64,000 nucleotides of DNA, from the NCBI GenBank assembly GCA_018667335.1, contig JABIVD010000061.1, positions 1-64,000 of the forward strand, read 5' to 3'. Position 1 is the stretch's first letter; the number at the start of each line of letters is the position of its first letter. The notes under the pieces are model-generated. The model did no database searches, had not been told where the DNA came from, and saw only the letters and a program-made list of their open reading frames with translations. Shown piece by piece: positions 1 to 8,138 of the stretch. The position numbers and the translations under genes are program-made. This stretch comes from Rhodospirillaceae bacterium (GTDB lineage: Bacteria > Pseudomonadota > Alphaproteobacteria > UBA6615).

Positions 1-240
1 ATGGCGCGGATGCCCGGCTGCATCGCCGCGCGGGTGATGGTCTCGCTGGCCGGCTGGGCGAAATACTCGGTGATGTATGAGTTCACCTCGCTCCAGGCCC
101 GGCTCGAGAATTTCGAGGAACCCCATGAGGCCCTCGCGCTCGACGAGAACGAATGGACCGGCCGCGTCATCCGCTACACGATGCACACGCCCGGCTCGCC
201 GACGGTGGGCCAGCGTATCTGGCCACCGGTTACGGAATAG
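1..240 (+). CDS. C-terminal part of a small protein, possibly dimeric alpha/beta-barrel type (partial)
   Basis: This frame is open from the window edge to a TAG at 238-240. The visible 79 residues are probably only the C-terminal part of a longer gene, because no ribosome binding site can be seen before base 1. The segments MPGCIAARVM, KYSVMYEFTS and GRVIRYTMHTPG faintly resemble the beta strands of dimeric alpha/beta-barrel (EthD/YCII-like) proteins, but I cannot assign a family firmly. It lies 14 bases before the TRAP solute-binding gene on the same strand and may be cotranscribed with it. No catalytic motif is visible. Confidence 0.4.
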   Translation: MARMPGCIAARVMVSLAGWAKYSVMYEFTSLQARLENFEEPHEALALDENEWTGRVIRYTMHTPGSPTVGQRIWPPVTE

Positions 241-254
241 GGACGGCATTGCCA

Positions 255-1178
255 ATGGCATCGATCGATATCCGGTTCGGCGGCTACCAGGGGCCAAACT
301 CGGTGCACAGCCGCGCGGTCACGGTCTTCGGCGACACCCTGGCCCAGTCGCTGGGCGATGACCTGAACTTCGAGCACACGCTCAACGTCATGGATCTGGG
401 GCACCCGGCCACGGACCTCCTCGACATGGTCACCAGTGGCGAGATGACGTTCTGCTATTTCGCGGGCAGCTATCTGGGTGCGCAGGTGCCCGAGTTCGAG
501 CTGCTGGACCTGCCCTTCGCCGTTCGCGACCGGGCCCAGGGGCATGCGCTTCTGGATGGCCCGCTGTGCCAGTTCCTGACCGACAAGATCGCCGAGGTGG
601 CGGGCTACCGGATCGTGTCCTGGTGGGACAACGGGTTCCGGCATCTGACGAACGGGGTGCGGCCGATCCGCCGGCCCGAGGATTGCGTGGGCCTGAAAAT
701 CCGCACGCTGCGCAGCGATATCTACACCCAGACCTTCGCGACACTCGGCTTCGAGCCGGTCTTCACCGATGTGAAGGAACTGGCGGGCGCCGTGGCGTCG
801 GGCGAAGTTGATGCGCAGGAAAACGCGCTGGCCAACACCTTCAGCCTCGGGGCGAACAAGCATCATCGCTGGATCACCATGTCGGGCCATTTCTTCGGGC
901 CGACCGTGGTGCTCTGCCACAAGCCGACCTATGACGGCTGGCCGGACGATGTCCGCGCGGCGGTCGACCAGGCGCTGGCTGCGGCCACGACCGCCCAGCG
1001 GTCATATGCTGCGGCGGAAGAAGCGGCGGTGCTGGAAAAAAACGACACGTCCGGCAACGAGATCATCGAACTGACCGCCGACGAGCGCGCGGCGTTCGTC
1101 GCGGCGGTGCAGCCGGTCGTCGAGGCCACGGTGGCCCGGCATCGCGATGATCTGTTCGAGTATCTGCCGAAGGGCTAG
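255..1178 (+). CDS. TRAP-type solute-binding protein (DctP family) without a signal peptide
   Basis: 307 residues with the DctP fold signature: an early FGGYQGP strand, the segment ELLDLPFAVRDRAQ, the NGFRHLTNGVRPI block, GLKIRTLRS (carrying the arginine that usually binds the carboxylate ligand) and GEVDAQENALANTF. DctP proteins capture organic acids in the periplasm and deliver them to DctQ/DctM membrane subunits. Oddly, ATG 255 gives a protein that begins directly with the mature fold (MASIDIRFGGY). An in-frame upstream start at 153 adds no hydrophobic leader either and overlaps the previous gene. No dctQ or dctM is present in this window. The start at 255 is chosen for its GGGACGG upstream. 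Confidence 0.8.
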   Translation: MASIDIRFGGYQGPNSVHSRAVTVFGDTLAQSLGDDLNFEHTLNVMDLGHPATDLLDMVTSGEMTFCYFAGSYLGAQVPEFELLDLPFAVRDRAQGHALLDGPLCQFLTDKIAEVAGYRIVSWWDNGFRHLTNGVRPIRRPEDCVGLKIRTLRSDIYTQTFATLGFEPVFTDVKELAGAVASGEVDAQENALANTFSLGANKHHRWITMSGHFFGPTVVLCHKPTYDGWPDDVRAAVDQALAAATTAQRSYAAAEEAAVLEKNDTSGNEIIELTADERAAFVAAVQPVVEATVARHRDDLFEYLPKG

Positions 1179-1184
1179 AGAGCG

Positions 1185-1205
1185 GGCCGGCGCTGAGCGC
1201 CGGCC
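1185..1205. terminator. GC-rich hairpin between convergent genes
   Basis: A perfect 9-bp stem (GGCCGGCGC with GCGCCGGCC) around a TGA loop sits between the TAG of the TRAP gene and the stop of the converging dehydrogenase gene. There is no T-run, so intrinsic termination is uncertain, but the position between convergent genes fits a shared terminator. Confidence 0.45.
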
Positions 1206-1211
1206 GCCCGC

Positions 1212-2099
1212 CTACTCCATATCCCGGATGTCGTCGAAGGCCGGATACAGCAGGCTGTAGTCATCCTCCGCCATGCCGCGATCGATCGCCTTGTTCAGGA
1301 ATCCGCTCGTCTCGCGGGCGTAACGCGCATCCATGCCGAGGCTTTCGGCCAGGCGCACGGCCATTCCGAGATCCTTGTTCAGATTGTAGACCCGTGAGCG
1401 CGCGTCCCATTTCTCCGACAGGATATGTTTGGGGAAGCGGGCCTCGCTCGCATAGCTGCGCGCGTTCGACTTGTTGAAGACGGCGATCATGTCCTCGAGC
1501 TTGAGCCCGGCGCGTTCGGCCATGCGGCCCGCCTCGCAGTTGGTCAGGAAGACGGCGTGGACCACCATGTTGTGGATCAGCTTCATGGCATGACCCGAAC
1601 CGACATCGCCGAGAAAGAAAAGATTATCCGCGATGGCGTCGAGCCTCGCACGGCAGGCCTCGAAAGCAGCCTCGTCGCCGCCGACCATCAGGGTCAGCGA
1701 GCCCGCATCGGCACCCGTGGCCCCGCCGCTCATCGCCGCGTCGAGATAGGTGATGCCGCGTTCGGCCGCGCGGGCCGCGATCTGCTTCGTGTCCTCTGGG
1801 AAGGAGGTCGTCAGGTCGAAGATGATGGTGCCTTCGCCGGTCATGGCGAGCACGCCGTCCGGTCCCTCGAAGGAGCTTTCGATCTCGGGCGTGGCCGGGA
1901 CCACATAAACCATCATCGCGCCGGCCGCCGCCATCTCGCCCGGGCTCATGACAATCGTGTCAGAGCGCGCCTCGAATGGTGCGCGTGCGTCTGCGTTGAG
2001 GTCCCATACGGCGGTCGCGTGGCCGGCCCTGGCGAAATTGTCTGCGATGCCCCGGCCCATGTTGCCGAGCCCGATGACACCGATTTCCGGTGTGGTCAT
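1212..2099 (-). CDS. NAD(P)-binding beta-hydroxyacid dehydrogenase (3-hydroxyisobutyrate dehydrogenase family)
   Basis: 295 residues. The N-terminal Rossmann motif GVIGLGNMGRGIADNF follows the family pattern GLGxMGxxMAxNL. The substrate-binding segment MSGGATGADAGSLTLMVGG and the catalytic-lysine segment GSGHAMKLIHNM are both intact, and an all-alpha C-terminal domain follows. Family members oxidise beta-hydroxyacids such as 3-hydroxyisobutyrate, tartronate semialdehyde or related compounds; the substrate is not readable here. The frame is open further upstream to 2516, but that extension overlaps the GntR gene, so the ATG at 2099 is chosen. It follows the regulator by 34 bases on the same strand and is probably the last gene of the 4627-1212 operon. 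Confidence 0.9.
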   Translation of the reverse strand: MTTPEIGVIGLGNMGRGIADNFARAGHATAVWDLNADARAPFEARSDTIVMSPGEMAAAGAMMVYVVPATPEIESSFEGPDGVLAMTGEGTIIFDLTTSFPEDTKQIAARAAERGITYLDAAMSGGATGADAGSLTLMVGGDEAAFEACRARLDAIADNLFFLGDVGSGHAMKLIHNMVVHAVFLTNCEAGRMAERAGLKLEDMIAVFNKSNARSYASEARFPKHILSEKWDARSRVYNLNKDLGMAVRLAESLGMDARYARETSGFLNKAIDRGMAEDDYSLLYPAFDDIRDME

Positions 2100-2133
2100 G
2101 ATCTTTCTCCGATTTGATTTGTGCCTGGGCCGG

Positions 2134-2925
2134 TCAGCCCCGTTCGGCGACGTAACTATAGTTTGCGGTGTTGCAGCGGCTGACCCGCCACTCGACCGGT
2201 CGTCTGTCGATGGTGACGGCGACCCGGTCAATTTCAAGAAGGGGGGCGTCCGGCATGACGCCCAGAAGCTGGGCCTCCAGAGGGTCGGCGGCCACGGCGC
2301 GCACGGATTCAGCCGCCTTGGCGACCGTGACGCCATACTCGCCCTGGTAAAAACGATAGAGATTCTCCGGCAACTTCGTCTCGCCGCCCAGACCCGGAAA
2401 TAATTCCTGGGGCAGGGTGAGGCGCTCGACCATCGATGGTTTGTCATCGAGGGCACGAACCCGGTGGAGGGCGATGACCGCGGCACCGGGGGCAAGCTGC
2501 AGCCGGTCGCGCTCATCCTCGGTCGCGGAACGCTGCTCGCATGCGAGGATGCGGCTCACGGGCATGGCCCGCTCGCCATCGCGGCCGATCAGGTTGAAAT
2601 ACAAAAACAGGGCGCGCCGCTCGGTGTATTCCGAGACGAAGGTGCCGCGACCCTGGCGCCGTTCGAGCAGGTTTTCGGCCACCATGTCGTTGAGTGCCTT
2701 GCGCACGGTGCCCTGGCTGACGGCCAGCTCGCGCGCGAGATCGAATTCGCTCGGCAACACGTCACCCGGTTTCCAGTAATTGTCGATCAGGCGGCGGCGA
2801 ATGACTTCTTCGACCTGGGCATAGAGCGGCTTGCCCGGCGCGCGCTTGAGGCGTGGGGTTTTGGTTGTTTTCGGCTTCGCCTTGCGCGGCTTTGCCGTGT
2901 TTTCGGACTTGGCTTTTCCTGCCAT
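2134..2925 (-). CDS. GntR-family transcriptional regulator with UTRA domain (HutC subfamily)
   Basis: 263 residues. After a basic Lys/Pro-rich N-terminal tail (about residues 2-30), a winged helix-turn-helix follows (YAQVEEVIRRRLIDNYWKPG, then LAVSQGTVRKALNDMV, then GRGTFV). The C-terminal half is a UTRA effector domain, recognisable by the strand pattern VIALHRVRALDDKP. HutC-type regulators usually repress adjacent catabolic genes until a small ligand binds. The ATG at 2925 has a GGAGG about 9 bases upstream; earlier in-frame codons lack one. Its place between the YCII gene and the dehydrogenase gene suggests it regulates this cluster, possibly autogenously. Confidence 0.9.
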   Translation of the reverse strand: MAGKAKSENTAKPRKAKPKTTKTPRLKRAPGKPLYAQVEEVIRRRLIDNYWKPGDVLPSEFDLARELAVSQGTVRKALNDMVAENLLERRQGRGTFVSEYTERRALFLYFNLIGRDGERAMPVSRILACEQRSATEDERDRLQLAPGAAVIALHRVRALDDKPSMVERLTLPQELFPGLGGETKLPENLYRFYQGEYGVTVAKAAESVRAVAADPLEAQLLGVMPDAPLLEIDRVAVTIDRRPVEWRVSRCNTANYSYVAERG

Positions 2926-3069
2926 GAACCGATCGCCTCCCCGCTGTCGACATACGGGATCACGGGGTCCCGCGGCGCAGAGGATGCGCGACACAGCCCG
3001 TTTTTAATACGTTGTCGGTTGTGGAGGCGTCAATCTGCCGCCACGGCGGACATTCGGACGGGTGGCCGG

Positions 3070-3465
3070 TCAGTCGAGTTCTCGCGAACCCGAGGCGAAC
3101 CCGACCTTCACGGTGATCGTGCCTTCATTCACCAACCATGGCTGCACATGGAATTTGCGCGCGCCGGCGGCGTGCATCGGGTCTGCGGCCGCGATCTTCT
3201 CGGCCGCGGCGTTGTTTTCAGCGCGAATCACGACCATGCCCGAGCCGGACCATGTCTCGCCGCCGCGATCGGCCATTGGGCCGGCGGCGAACATCACGCC
3301 GGTATCCTCGAGCATCCGCTGATAGGCCAGATGCTCCGTGATGTTCTCCATGATCGGCTCGAGCCCATCGGCGGGATAGGTGAAGACGACGAACAATTCC
3401 TTGCCGAGAAAACTGTTTGTCTTCGCCCGTTCGAGCATCGAGGCCCAGGGTCGCGAGTCTGACAT
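3070..3465 (-). CDS. YCII-related domain protein
   Basis: 131 residues. It shows the YCII/dimeric alpha-beta barrel pattern: FVVFTYPADGLEPIMENI, HLAYQRMLEDTGVMFAAGP (a conserved His followed by GxMxxAGP-like residues), then VVIRAENNAAAEKIAAADP and a C-terminal strand. YCII proteins are small enzymes or binding proteins; some act as dehalogenase or lactonase-like accessory proteins in catabolic clusters. The ATG at 3465 is preceded by GAAAGGA. The gene lies 40 bases after the Gfo/Idh/MocA gene, so co-transcription is likely. The specific reaction is unknown. Confidence 0.8.
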   Translation of the reverse strand: MSDSRPWASMLERAKTNSFLGKELFVVFTYPADGLEPIMENITEHLAYQRMLEDTGVMFAAGPMADRGGETWSGSGMVVIRAENNAAAEKIAAADPMHAAGARKFHVQPWLVNEGTITVKVGFASGSRELD

Positions 3466-3505
3466 GGAGTTTTCCTTTCGGTTGCGCCGCGCGGGTGCCG
3501 CCGCG

Positions 3506-4627
3506 TTACGCGTAATAGTCGTCGATTTCGAGCGGCAGGTCGACCCGTTCGCCACGCTTCGCCGACAAATCCATCGCCATGGTCAGCAGGAGATTCCGGT
3601 GACCGTCCTGGGCCGTTGCGTGGGGTGTGTCGAGACCTGCGCACAGGCGCTGGTACCAGGAGTTGGTCTCCTCGCGCATCGGGCCCCAGAGCTGACCATT
3701 GTAGATGTCGCCCGGCGGGTAGCTGGTCATGAAATCCACATGGCGCTGGAATTCCGGCTCGAACCCGTCCGGCGCGTAGCCGGCGCCCTGCGGGATCTCC
3801 GATGCGATGATCATGTCGCGATGGGTGTCCTCGATATCGATCACACCCTTGTCGCCGATGATGCCGATCTCCAGTCCGTAGACCGCGCCCGGCCAGATGA
3901 TCGGGGCGGCCCAGGAAATGTTCATCGAGAACATCGTGCCGTCATCCATGGTGAAGATGCCGAAGGTGGAATCCTTGGTGCCGTATTGCGCCATCGCCTT
4001 GTCGTTTGACTGGGCGTAGATCGAGACGGGGGTTTTGCCCTCCATCAGCCACATGCACATGTCGAGCGCGTGGGTGCCCGACACCACCATCGGGGTCAGA
4101 TTTTCACGCTGGTTTGTGCGCGCAACCGTGGCGATGGGGACCATGCGGTTCATGATTGCGCGGGTGACCACGCCGGTCACTTCGCCGATCTGGCCGGTGA
4201 CGAGCCGTTCCTTGACGGTCAGGAACCGGCGGCGGAAGCGCTGGGTGTAGCCGACGACGGCATCGACGTCGTTGGTCTCGATCGCGTGTAGAACCGCCAG
4301 AGATTCACGCACATCGGTCGCCAGCGGTTTCTCGATGAACAATGCGTGGCCCGCATCCGCGGCCATGACCGTCGGGCCCATATGGTGATTTTCGTCCGTC
4401 GCGATGATCACCGCGTCGACCTCGGGCCGCTTGATCAGCTCTTCGTAGCTGGCGGTCTGGAAGTCGGCATTCGTGTCGGTTGCCAGCTTCTCGCGCAGGT
4501 CGTCCTTGATATCGCACAGACCGAGCCAGCCGATGCCGGGATAGTCGCGGGCGAATTCCGCGCGGATACGGCCAATCGTGCCGCAACCGATCACCGCCAG
4601 GCCGATTGTTTTCTTCTCGTCGCTCAT
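3506..4627 (-). CDS. Gfo/Idh/MocA-family oxidoreductase
   Basis: 373 residues. The N-terminal Rossmann fold carries AVIGCGTIGRIRAEF (GxGxxG), and the family's EKPLA motif supplies the conserved lysine. The C-terminal alpha/beta substrate domain includes GTHALDMCMWLMEG, with the His/Asp region typical of inositol and sugar dehydrogenases. Such enzymes oxidise cyclitols, sugars or their acids with NAD(P). ATG 4627 is chosen because a GGAGAG lies just upstream; an alternative ATG at 4642 has no such site. It is first in an apparent four-gene minus-strand operon with the YCII protein, the GntR regulator and the hydroxyacid dehydrogenase. Together these suggest sugar-acid or polyol catabolism. Confidence 0.9.
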   Translation of the reverse strand: MSDEKKTIGLAVIGCGTIGRIRAEFARDYPGIGWLGLCDIKDDLREKLATDTNADFQTASYEELIKRPEVDAVIIATDENHHMGPTVMAADAGHALFIEKPLATDVRESLAVLHAIETNDVDAVVGYTQRFRRRFLTVKERLVTGQIGEVTGVVTRAIMNRMVPIATVARTNQRENLTPMVVSGTHALDMCMWLMEGKTPVSIYAQSNDKAMAQYGTKDSTFGIFTMDDGTMFSMNISWAAPIIWPGAVYGLEIGIIGDKGVIDIEDTHRDMIIASEIPQGAGYAPDGFEPEFQRHVDFMTSYPPGDIYNGQLWGPMREETNSWYQRLCAGLDTPHATAQDGHRNLLLTMAMDLSAKRGERVDLPLEIDDYYA

Positions 4628-4824
4628 TTTGACACTCTCCACTGCGCGCGTTTCTGGACGCGGTTGTTTGGCCGGTCACCGGCCCTGTTCGGCTGCTGAT
4701 ATAGCATGTGTGACAGCAGCCGGCTGTTCCGCCTGGGCAAAACTTACACGCGGTTGTGGAGACATGTGCAAGGGCGCGTTAGAACGGATTGCACGTGGTG
4801 CGCAGCGGAGCGGGGACGAGGTTC

Positions 4825-5286
4825 ATGACGGAACAAACGATTTGCGTCCACGCGACCTGTGTTGCGCTGCCTGATGTAGACGGCGGCTGGTCCGGGGTGT
4901 TGTTGCGCGGCCCGTCGGGTGCCGGGAAATCGGACCTGGCACTGCGCATGATCGACGACGGTGCGCGGCTGGTGGCCGACGATCAGACGGAATTGCAGAA
5001 TGTTAACGGCGCCGTGGCGGCGCGGGCTCCGGAGATCATTGCGGGAAAAATCGAGGTGCGGGGTTTGGGCATACTCGAATTGCCGTATCTGGATACGGTC
5101 GCGCTGACCCTGGTCTGCGACCTCGTGGCGGCAGATCAGGTCGTGCGCCATCCCGATCCGGGGAGCGTGAATATCGCGGGTGTCGCGCTGCCGCAGCTCG
5201 CACTGACCCCGTTCGAGGCGTCGGCGCCGGTCAAGCTTCGGCTTGGCGTTGAGGCGGCGCGGCGCGGTATAGTCGGCATGCGCTAG
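4825..5286 (+). CDS. hprK: HPr kinase/phosphorylase, short alphaproteobacterial form
   Basis: 153 residues, about half the length of Firmicute HprK, because alphaproteobacterial HprK lacks the N-terminal domain. The Walker A motif GPSGAGKSDLALRMID and the following LVADDQTEL region (acidic catalytic residues) are intact, as is the signature segment GKIEVRGLGIL. It phosphorylates or dephosphorylates HPr on a serine using ATP or pyrophosphate and adjusts carbon and nitrogen signalling in the cytoplasm. ATG 4825 is chosen over the upstream in-frame ATG at 4789 because GACGAGG precedes it. The order hprK-rapZ-EIIA-HPr is a conserved alphaproteobacterial cluster; the chvG/chvI sensor genes often found upstream are not here. 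Confidence 0.93.
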   Translation: MTEQTICVHATCVALPDVDGGWSGVLLRGPSGAGKSDLALRMIDDGARLVADDQTELQNVNGAVAARAPEIIAGKIEVRGLGILELPYLDTVALTLVCDLVAADQVVRHPDPGSVNIAGVALPQLALTPFEASAPVKLRLGVEAARRGIVGMR

Positions 5287-5294
5287 GTGAGCCG

Positions 5295-6248
5295 TTGACT
5301 GATATGACCGAACCAACCGAGATCGAGACTGAGATCGAGACTGAGATCCCCGCGGCGCCCCTGTCGTTGGCGGGGCGGGTGCTTGTGGTCACGGGCCAGT
5401 CCGGGGCCGGTCGGACAACTGCGCTCAAGGCGCTTGAAGACATGAATTGCGAGGCGGTCGACAATTTGCCGGTTCGGTTGATGGCGACACTGGTGCGTCA
5501 GGGCCCGGCCGATGGACGCGGCCTGGCGATCGGCGTCGATGTGCGCACGCGCGACTTCAACGCCGACAAGTTCGCGCAGGAAATCGCCACGTTGCGCGCG
5601 GCCGTCGACGCGCCGGTCGAGATGCTGTTCCTCGACAGTGACGATGACGTGATTGAGCGGCGCTACACTGAATCCCGCCGCGTGCATCCCATGGCGAGCG
5701 ATCGGCCGCTGGCCGATGGAATTGCGGCGGAACGGCGCCTGCTGGCGCCGCTGCGCGAGGCGGCGGATTTCGTCATCGATACCAGTCACTCAAACATTCA
5801 TGAGTTCGCGCGTCTGCTGCGTGACCGCATGGTCGGCGCCGCCACGGGCGAGGCGAATGTGCTGGTCACCTCATTCTCATACCGGAACGGGGTGCCGCGG
5901 GACGCCGATATGGTCATCGACGTTCGATTTCTCCGCAATCCGCACTATGACCCGGCACTCCGGCCGCTTACCGGGCGTGATGCGGGGGTCGGTGCCTATG
6001 TCGCGGCCGACCCGGACTTTGACGGCTTCTTCACGCGTCTGACCGACCTGCTGGCATTGCTGCTCCCGCGGTTTAACGAAGAAGGCAAAAGCTATCTGAC
6101 GATCGCGATCGGGTGCACAGGCGGTCGCCACCGTTCGGTCTATGTGGCCGAACGCCTGCGGGATTGGATCGCGGAGCGCATGACCCAGGTCGAGTTGCGC
6201 CACCGCGAATTGTCTTTCGAACTCGGCGCAGATCAGGAACCCACATGA
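5295..6248 (+). CDS. rapZ: RNase adapter / nucleotide-binding protein RapZ (YvcJ family)
   Basis: 317 residues if TTG 5295 is used, 314 if ATG 5304. The N-terminal P-loop is GQSGAGRTTALKALED, with Arg-Thr where many homologues have Lys-Ser; I recall this variant in other alphaproteobacteria. The segments EAVDNLP, FLDSDDDVIERRYTESRR and the C-terminal IAIGCTGGRHRSVYVAE are family hallmarks. In enterobacteria RapZ binds small RNAs and controls glucosamine-6-phosphate synthase; in alphaproteobacteria its role is less clear. Residues 8-18 form an acidic repeat (EIETEIETEI) encoded by a 12-base tandem repeat. An AGGTGAG at 5285-5291 could serve either start. The stop overlaps the next ATG (ATGA). 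Confidence 0.93.
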   Translation: MTDMTEPTEIETEIETEIPAAPLSLAGRVLVVTGQSGAGRTTALKALEDMNCEAVDNLPVRLMATLVRQGPADGRGLAIGVDVRTRDFNADKFAQEIATLRAAVDAPVEMLFLDSDDDVIERRYTESRRVHPMASDRPLADGIAAERRLLAPLREAADFVIDTSHSNIHEFARLLRDRMVGAATGEANVLVTSFSYRNGVPRDADMVIDVRFLRNPHYDPALRPLTGRDAGVGAYVAADPDFDGFFTRLTDLLALLLPRFNEEGKSYLTIAIGCTGGRHRSVYVAERLRDWIAERMTQVELRHRELSFELGADQEPT

Positions 6249-6664
6249 TCGGATTGGTTCTCGTGACCCATGGCCGTCTGGCCGATGAATTTCGCGCTGC
6301 CCTTGAGCATGTCGTCGGCCCGCAGGAGCGGATTGAGGCGATCTCTATTGGCGCCGATGACGATATGGAACAGCGGCGGCAGGAAATCGTCAGTGCGGTG
6401 GGGCGGGTCGCCGGTGGCGAAGGCGTCGTGATCCTGACGGATATGTTCGGGGGGACGCCGTCCAACCTTGCGATTTCCGTGATGGATACCAAACAGCATG
6501 GCGGGCCGGTGGAGGTGATTGCCGGGGTGAATCTGCCCATGCTGATCAAGCTGGCGCAGGCACGCGGCGATTCGGATTTGCCGACGCTCGTTGAGGCCGC
6601 GCAGGAGGCCGGCCGGAAATACATCAGTGTTGCATCCGCGCTGCTGAGCCCGGATTCGGCATAA
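6245..6664 (+). CDS. PTS system mannose-type EIIA domain protein
   Basis: 139 residues. It starts MIGLVLVTHGRLADEF, where the histidine of VTHG is the phosphorylation site of the EIIA-Man fold. The segment VVILTDMFGGTPSNLA is the second family hallmark. There is no EIIB, EIIC or EIID gene nearby, so it is more likely a regulatory phospho-relay partner of HPr than part of a sugar permease. The ATG overlaps the rapZ stop by 4 bases, indicating translational coupling, and the HPr gene follows 5 bases after its stop. Confidence 0.92.
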   Translation: MIGLVLVTHGRLADEFRAALEHVVGPQERIEAISIGADDDMEQRRQEIVSAVGRVAGGEGVVILTDMFGGTPSNLAISVMDTKQHGGPVEVIAGVNLPMLIKLAQARGDSDLPTLVEAAQEAGRKYISVASALLSPDSA

Positions 6665-6669
6665 GCGCG

Positions 6670-6948
6670 ATGACGACGGACCCACTTTCACGGTCGGTCG
6701 AGATAACGAATACCCGCGGGCTGCATGCGCGTGCGGCCGCGCGCTTTGTCCGGCTGGCAGAGACCTTTGACGCCGATATTATCGTTGAAAAGGGTGGCGC
6801 GGTGGTGCCCGGCACGTCGATCATGGGCCTGATGATGCTCGCCGCAGCACCCGGTTCACAGATTCAAGTCAGAACGTCCGGCGCCGAAGCGCGGGAGGCC
6901 CTCGATGCGCTGGTGGCGCTGGTATCGGAGGGGTTCGGAGAGGAATAG
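6670..6948 (+). CDS. ptsH: Phosphocarrier protein HPr
   Basis: 92 residues, the usual HPr size. NTRGLHARAAARFV contains the histidine phosphorylated by enzyme I, and GTSIMGLMML contains the regulatory serine region that HprK modifies. It accepts phosphate from enzyme I and hands it to EIIA. Enzyme I is not encoded in this window. It is the last gene of the hprK-rapZ-EIIA-HPr operon and is followed directly by a strong hairpin terminator. Confidence 0.95.
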   Translation: MTTDPLSRSVEITNTRGLHARAAARFVRLAETFDADIIVEKGGAVVPGTSIMGLMMLAAAPGSQIQVRTSGAEAREALDALVALVSEGFGEE

Positions 6949-6949
6949 A

Positions 6950-6979
6950 AAACGGCGCCCCGATGAAGGGGCGCCGTTT
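6950..6979. terminator. Bidirectional intrinsic terminator shared by ptsH and the porin gene
   Basis: A perfect 12-bp stem (AAACGGCGCCCC at 6950-6961 with GGGGCGCCGTTT at 6968-6979) closes over a six-base loop GATGAA. The outer A/T pairs give a short U-tract in either direction. It lies just after the ptsH stop on the plus strand and just after the porin stop on the minus strand. Confidence 0.85.
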
Positions 6980-7001
6980 CCCAAAGCCCGGTCTGTAGGG
7001 A

Positions 7002-8138
7002 CTAGAAGTCGAACTGGTTCGAGATGATCACGACGGTGCCGTCGTTGTTCACCGGAACAGCCGTTGCGTTGATGTTGTCGGCCGAGACCGTGTTGGCGGA
7101 AAGATTGACTTCCCAGCCCGGCGCCACGGCGTAGGCGACGTCCAGCGAGATGATCCGAATGTCGGTGTCGCTGATGCCGGCGGTGTTGGCCTTGCTGCTT
7201 TCGAACCAGTTCAGGCTCACACCCCAGGGCCCCGTCTTGTAGGAGCCGCCGACCGTATAATACGAACCGGAATCCGCACCCCCGGTCATGGCGGCTGCCG
7301 TCTGGCCCTGTTCGGCCAGGTCGACATAGCCGACGCCAAGGCCGAAGCCCGCGAAGTTGACAATCGCACCGGCGGCGATGGTCTCAACATCACCGTTGGT
7401 GGCGGCGCCCGCCGCGGTTTCGCTGCTGCCGAACTCGCCGGTCAGGCTGAGCGCGAACGACACGTCGTCGAACTTGCCCTCATAGTTGGCGCCGATGCCG
7501 TACACATTCTCGAAATCACCATCTGAGTCGGAGTCGGCCACGGCCGCCCCGCCCGAGCTCTGGCCCGAATCCGGGGTCAGGGAGCCGCCGAGCTGGAAGC
7601 CGGCGAAGCGCGGGGTGAAGTAAGTCGCCTTCGTGGCGTCGCCCGTGATCGTGTTGCCGGTGGCAGAGATGCCGCCGCCGGTACCGAACGCGATAAAGTC
7701 GGCGACGTCGCCGTCAGGCCCGGCCCGGCCGACCAAAATGTCGTCGCTCTCGACAAAAATACGGTCGGTGGCGTCGTCCTGATCACCCAGTTCAACCCGG
7801 CCCCAGTTGGTGCTGTCGATGAAGGCGTAGGTCTCATCGGCTGCCGCCGTGTCGGCGCCGCCGGCATTCAATTCGATGCTGACCCCATACTTCAGGCCGT
7901 TGTCGGCCGTGGCTTCGGCACCGATCGCGATCTCGGACTCATCGACCTTGAACTGGTAGCCGCGACCGGCTGTTGCGGACACGTCCTGATCGAGGAAGCC
8001 GACCTGGAAGCGGAGCTGGCCGCCCAACGTCACGCTGAGGGCGTCCTTGGACCCGACCTGGCCGGCCATGGCCGGGGTCGCGATCATGGCGGCACCCGCG
8101 AGCGCGCTCGTGCTCAGCCAAAGGGTTTTCTTATTCAT
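7002..8138 (-). CDS. General porin (Gram-negative outer-membrane beta-barrel)
   Basis: 378 residues. A classical signal peptide (MNKKTLWLSTSALAGAAMIA, cleavage probably after TPAMA) precedes a mature part starting QVGSKDALSVTLGGQLRFQ. Alternating hydrophobic strands and Gly/Asp/Ala-rich loops follow, and the protein ends in phenylalanine (SNQFDF), the C-terminal signal for BamA-mediated insertion. This is the usual pattern of alphaproteobacterial general porins forming trimeric diffusion channels. A GGAGA lies upstream of the ATG at 8138. It is convergent with ptsH and shares its terminator. A truncated relative lies just upstream at 8447-8709. Confidence 0.92.
   Translation of the reverse strand: MNKKTLWLSTSALAGAAMIATPAMAGQVGSKDALSVTLGGQLRFQVGFLDQDVSATAGRGYQFKVDESEIAIGAEATADNGLKYGVSIELNAGGADTAAADETYAFIDSTNWGRVELGDQDDATDRIFVESDDILVGRAGPDGDVADFIAFGTGGGISATGNTITGDATKATYFTPRFAGFQLGGSLTPDSGQSSGGAAVADSDSDGDFENVYGIGANYEGKFDDVSFALSLTGEFGSSETAAGAATNGDVETIAAGAIVNFAGFGLGVGYVDLAEQGQTAAAMTGGADSGSYYTVGGSYKTGPWGVSLNWFESSKANTAGISDTDIRIISLDVAYAVAPGWEVNLSANTVSADNINATAVPVNNDGTVVIISNQFDF

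Noticed and set aside
5340-5420. Arg-Thr in the RapZ P-loop (GAGRTT) as a broken Walker A
   Set aside because: I recall the same variant in other alphaproteobacterial RapZ proteins, so it is probably normal there.
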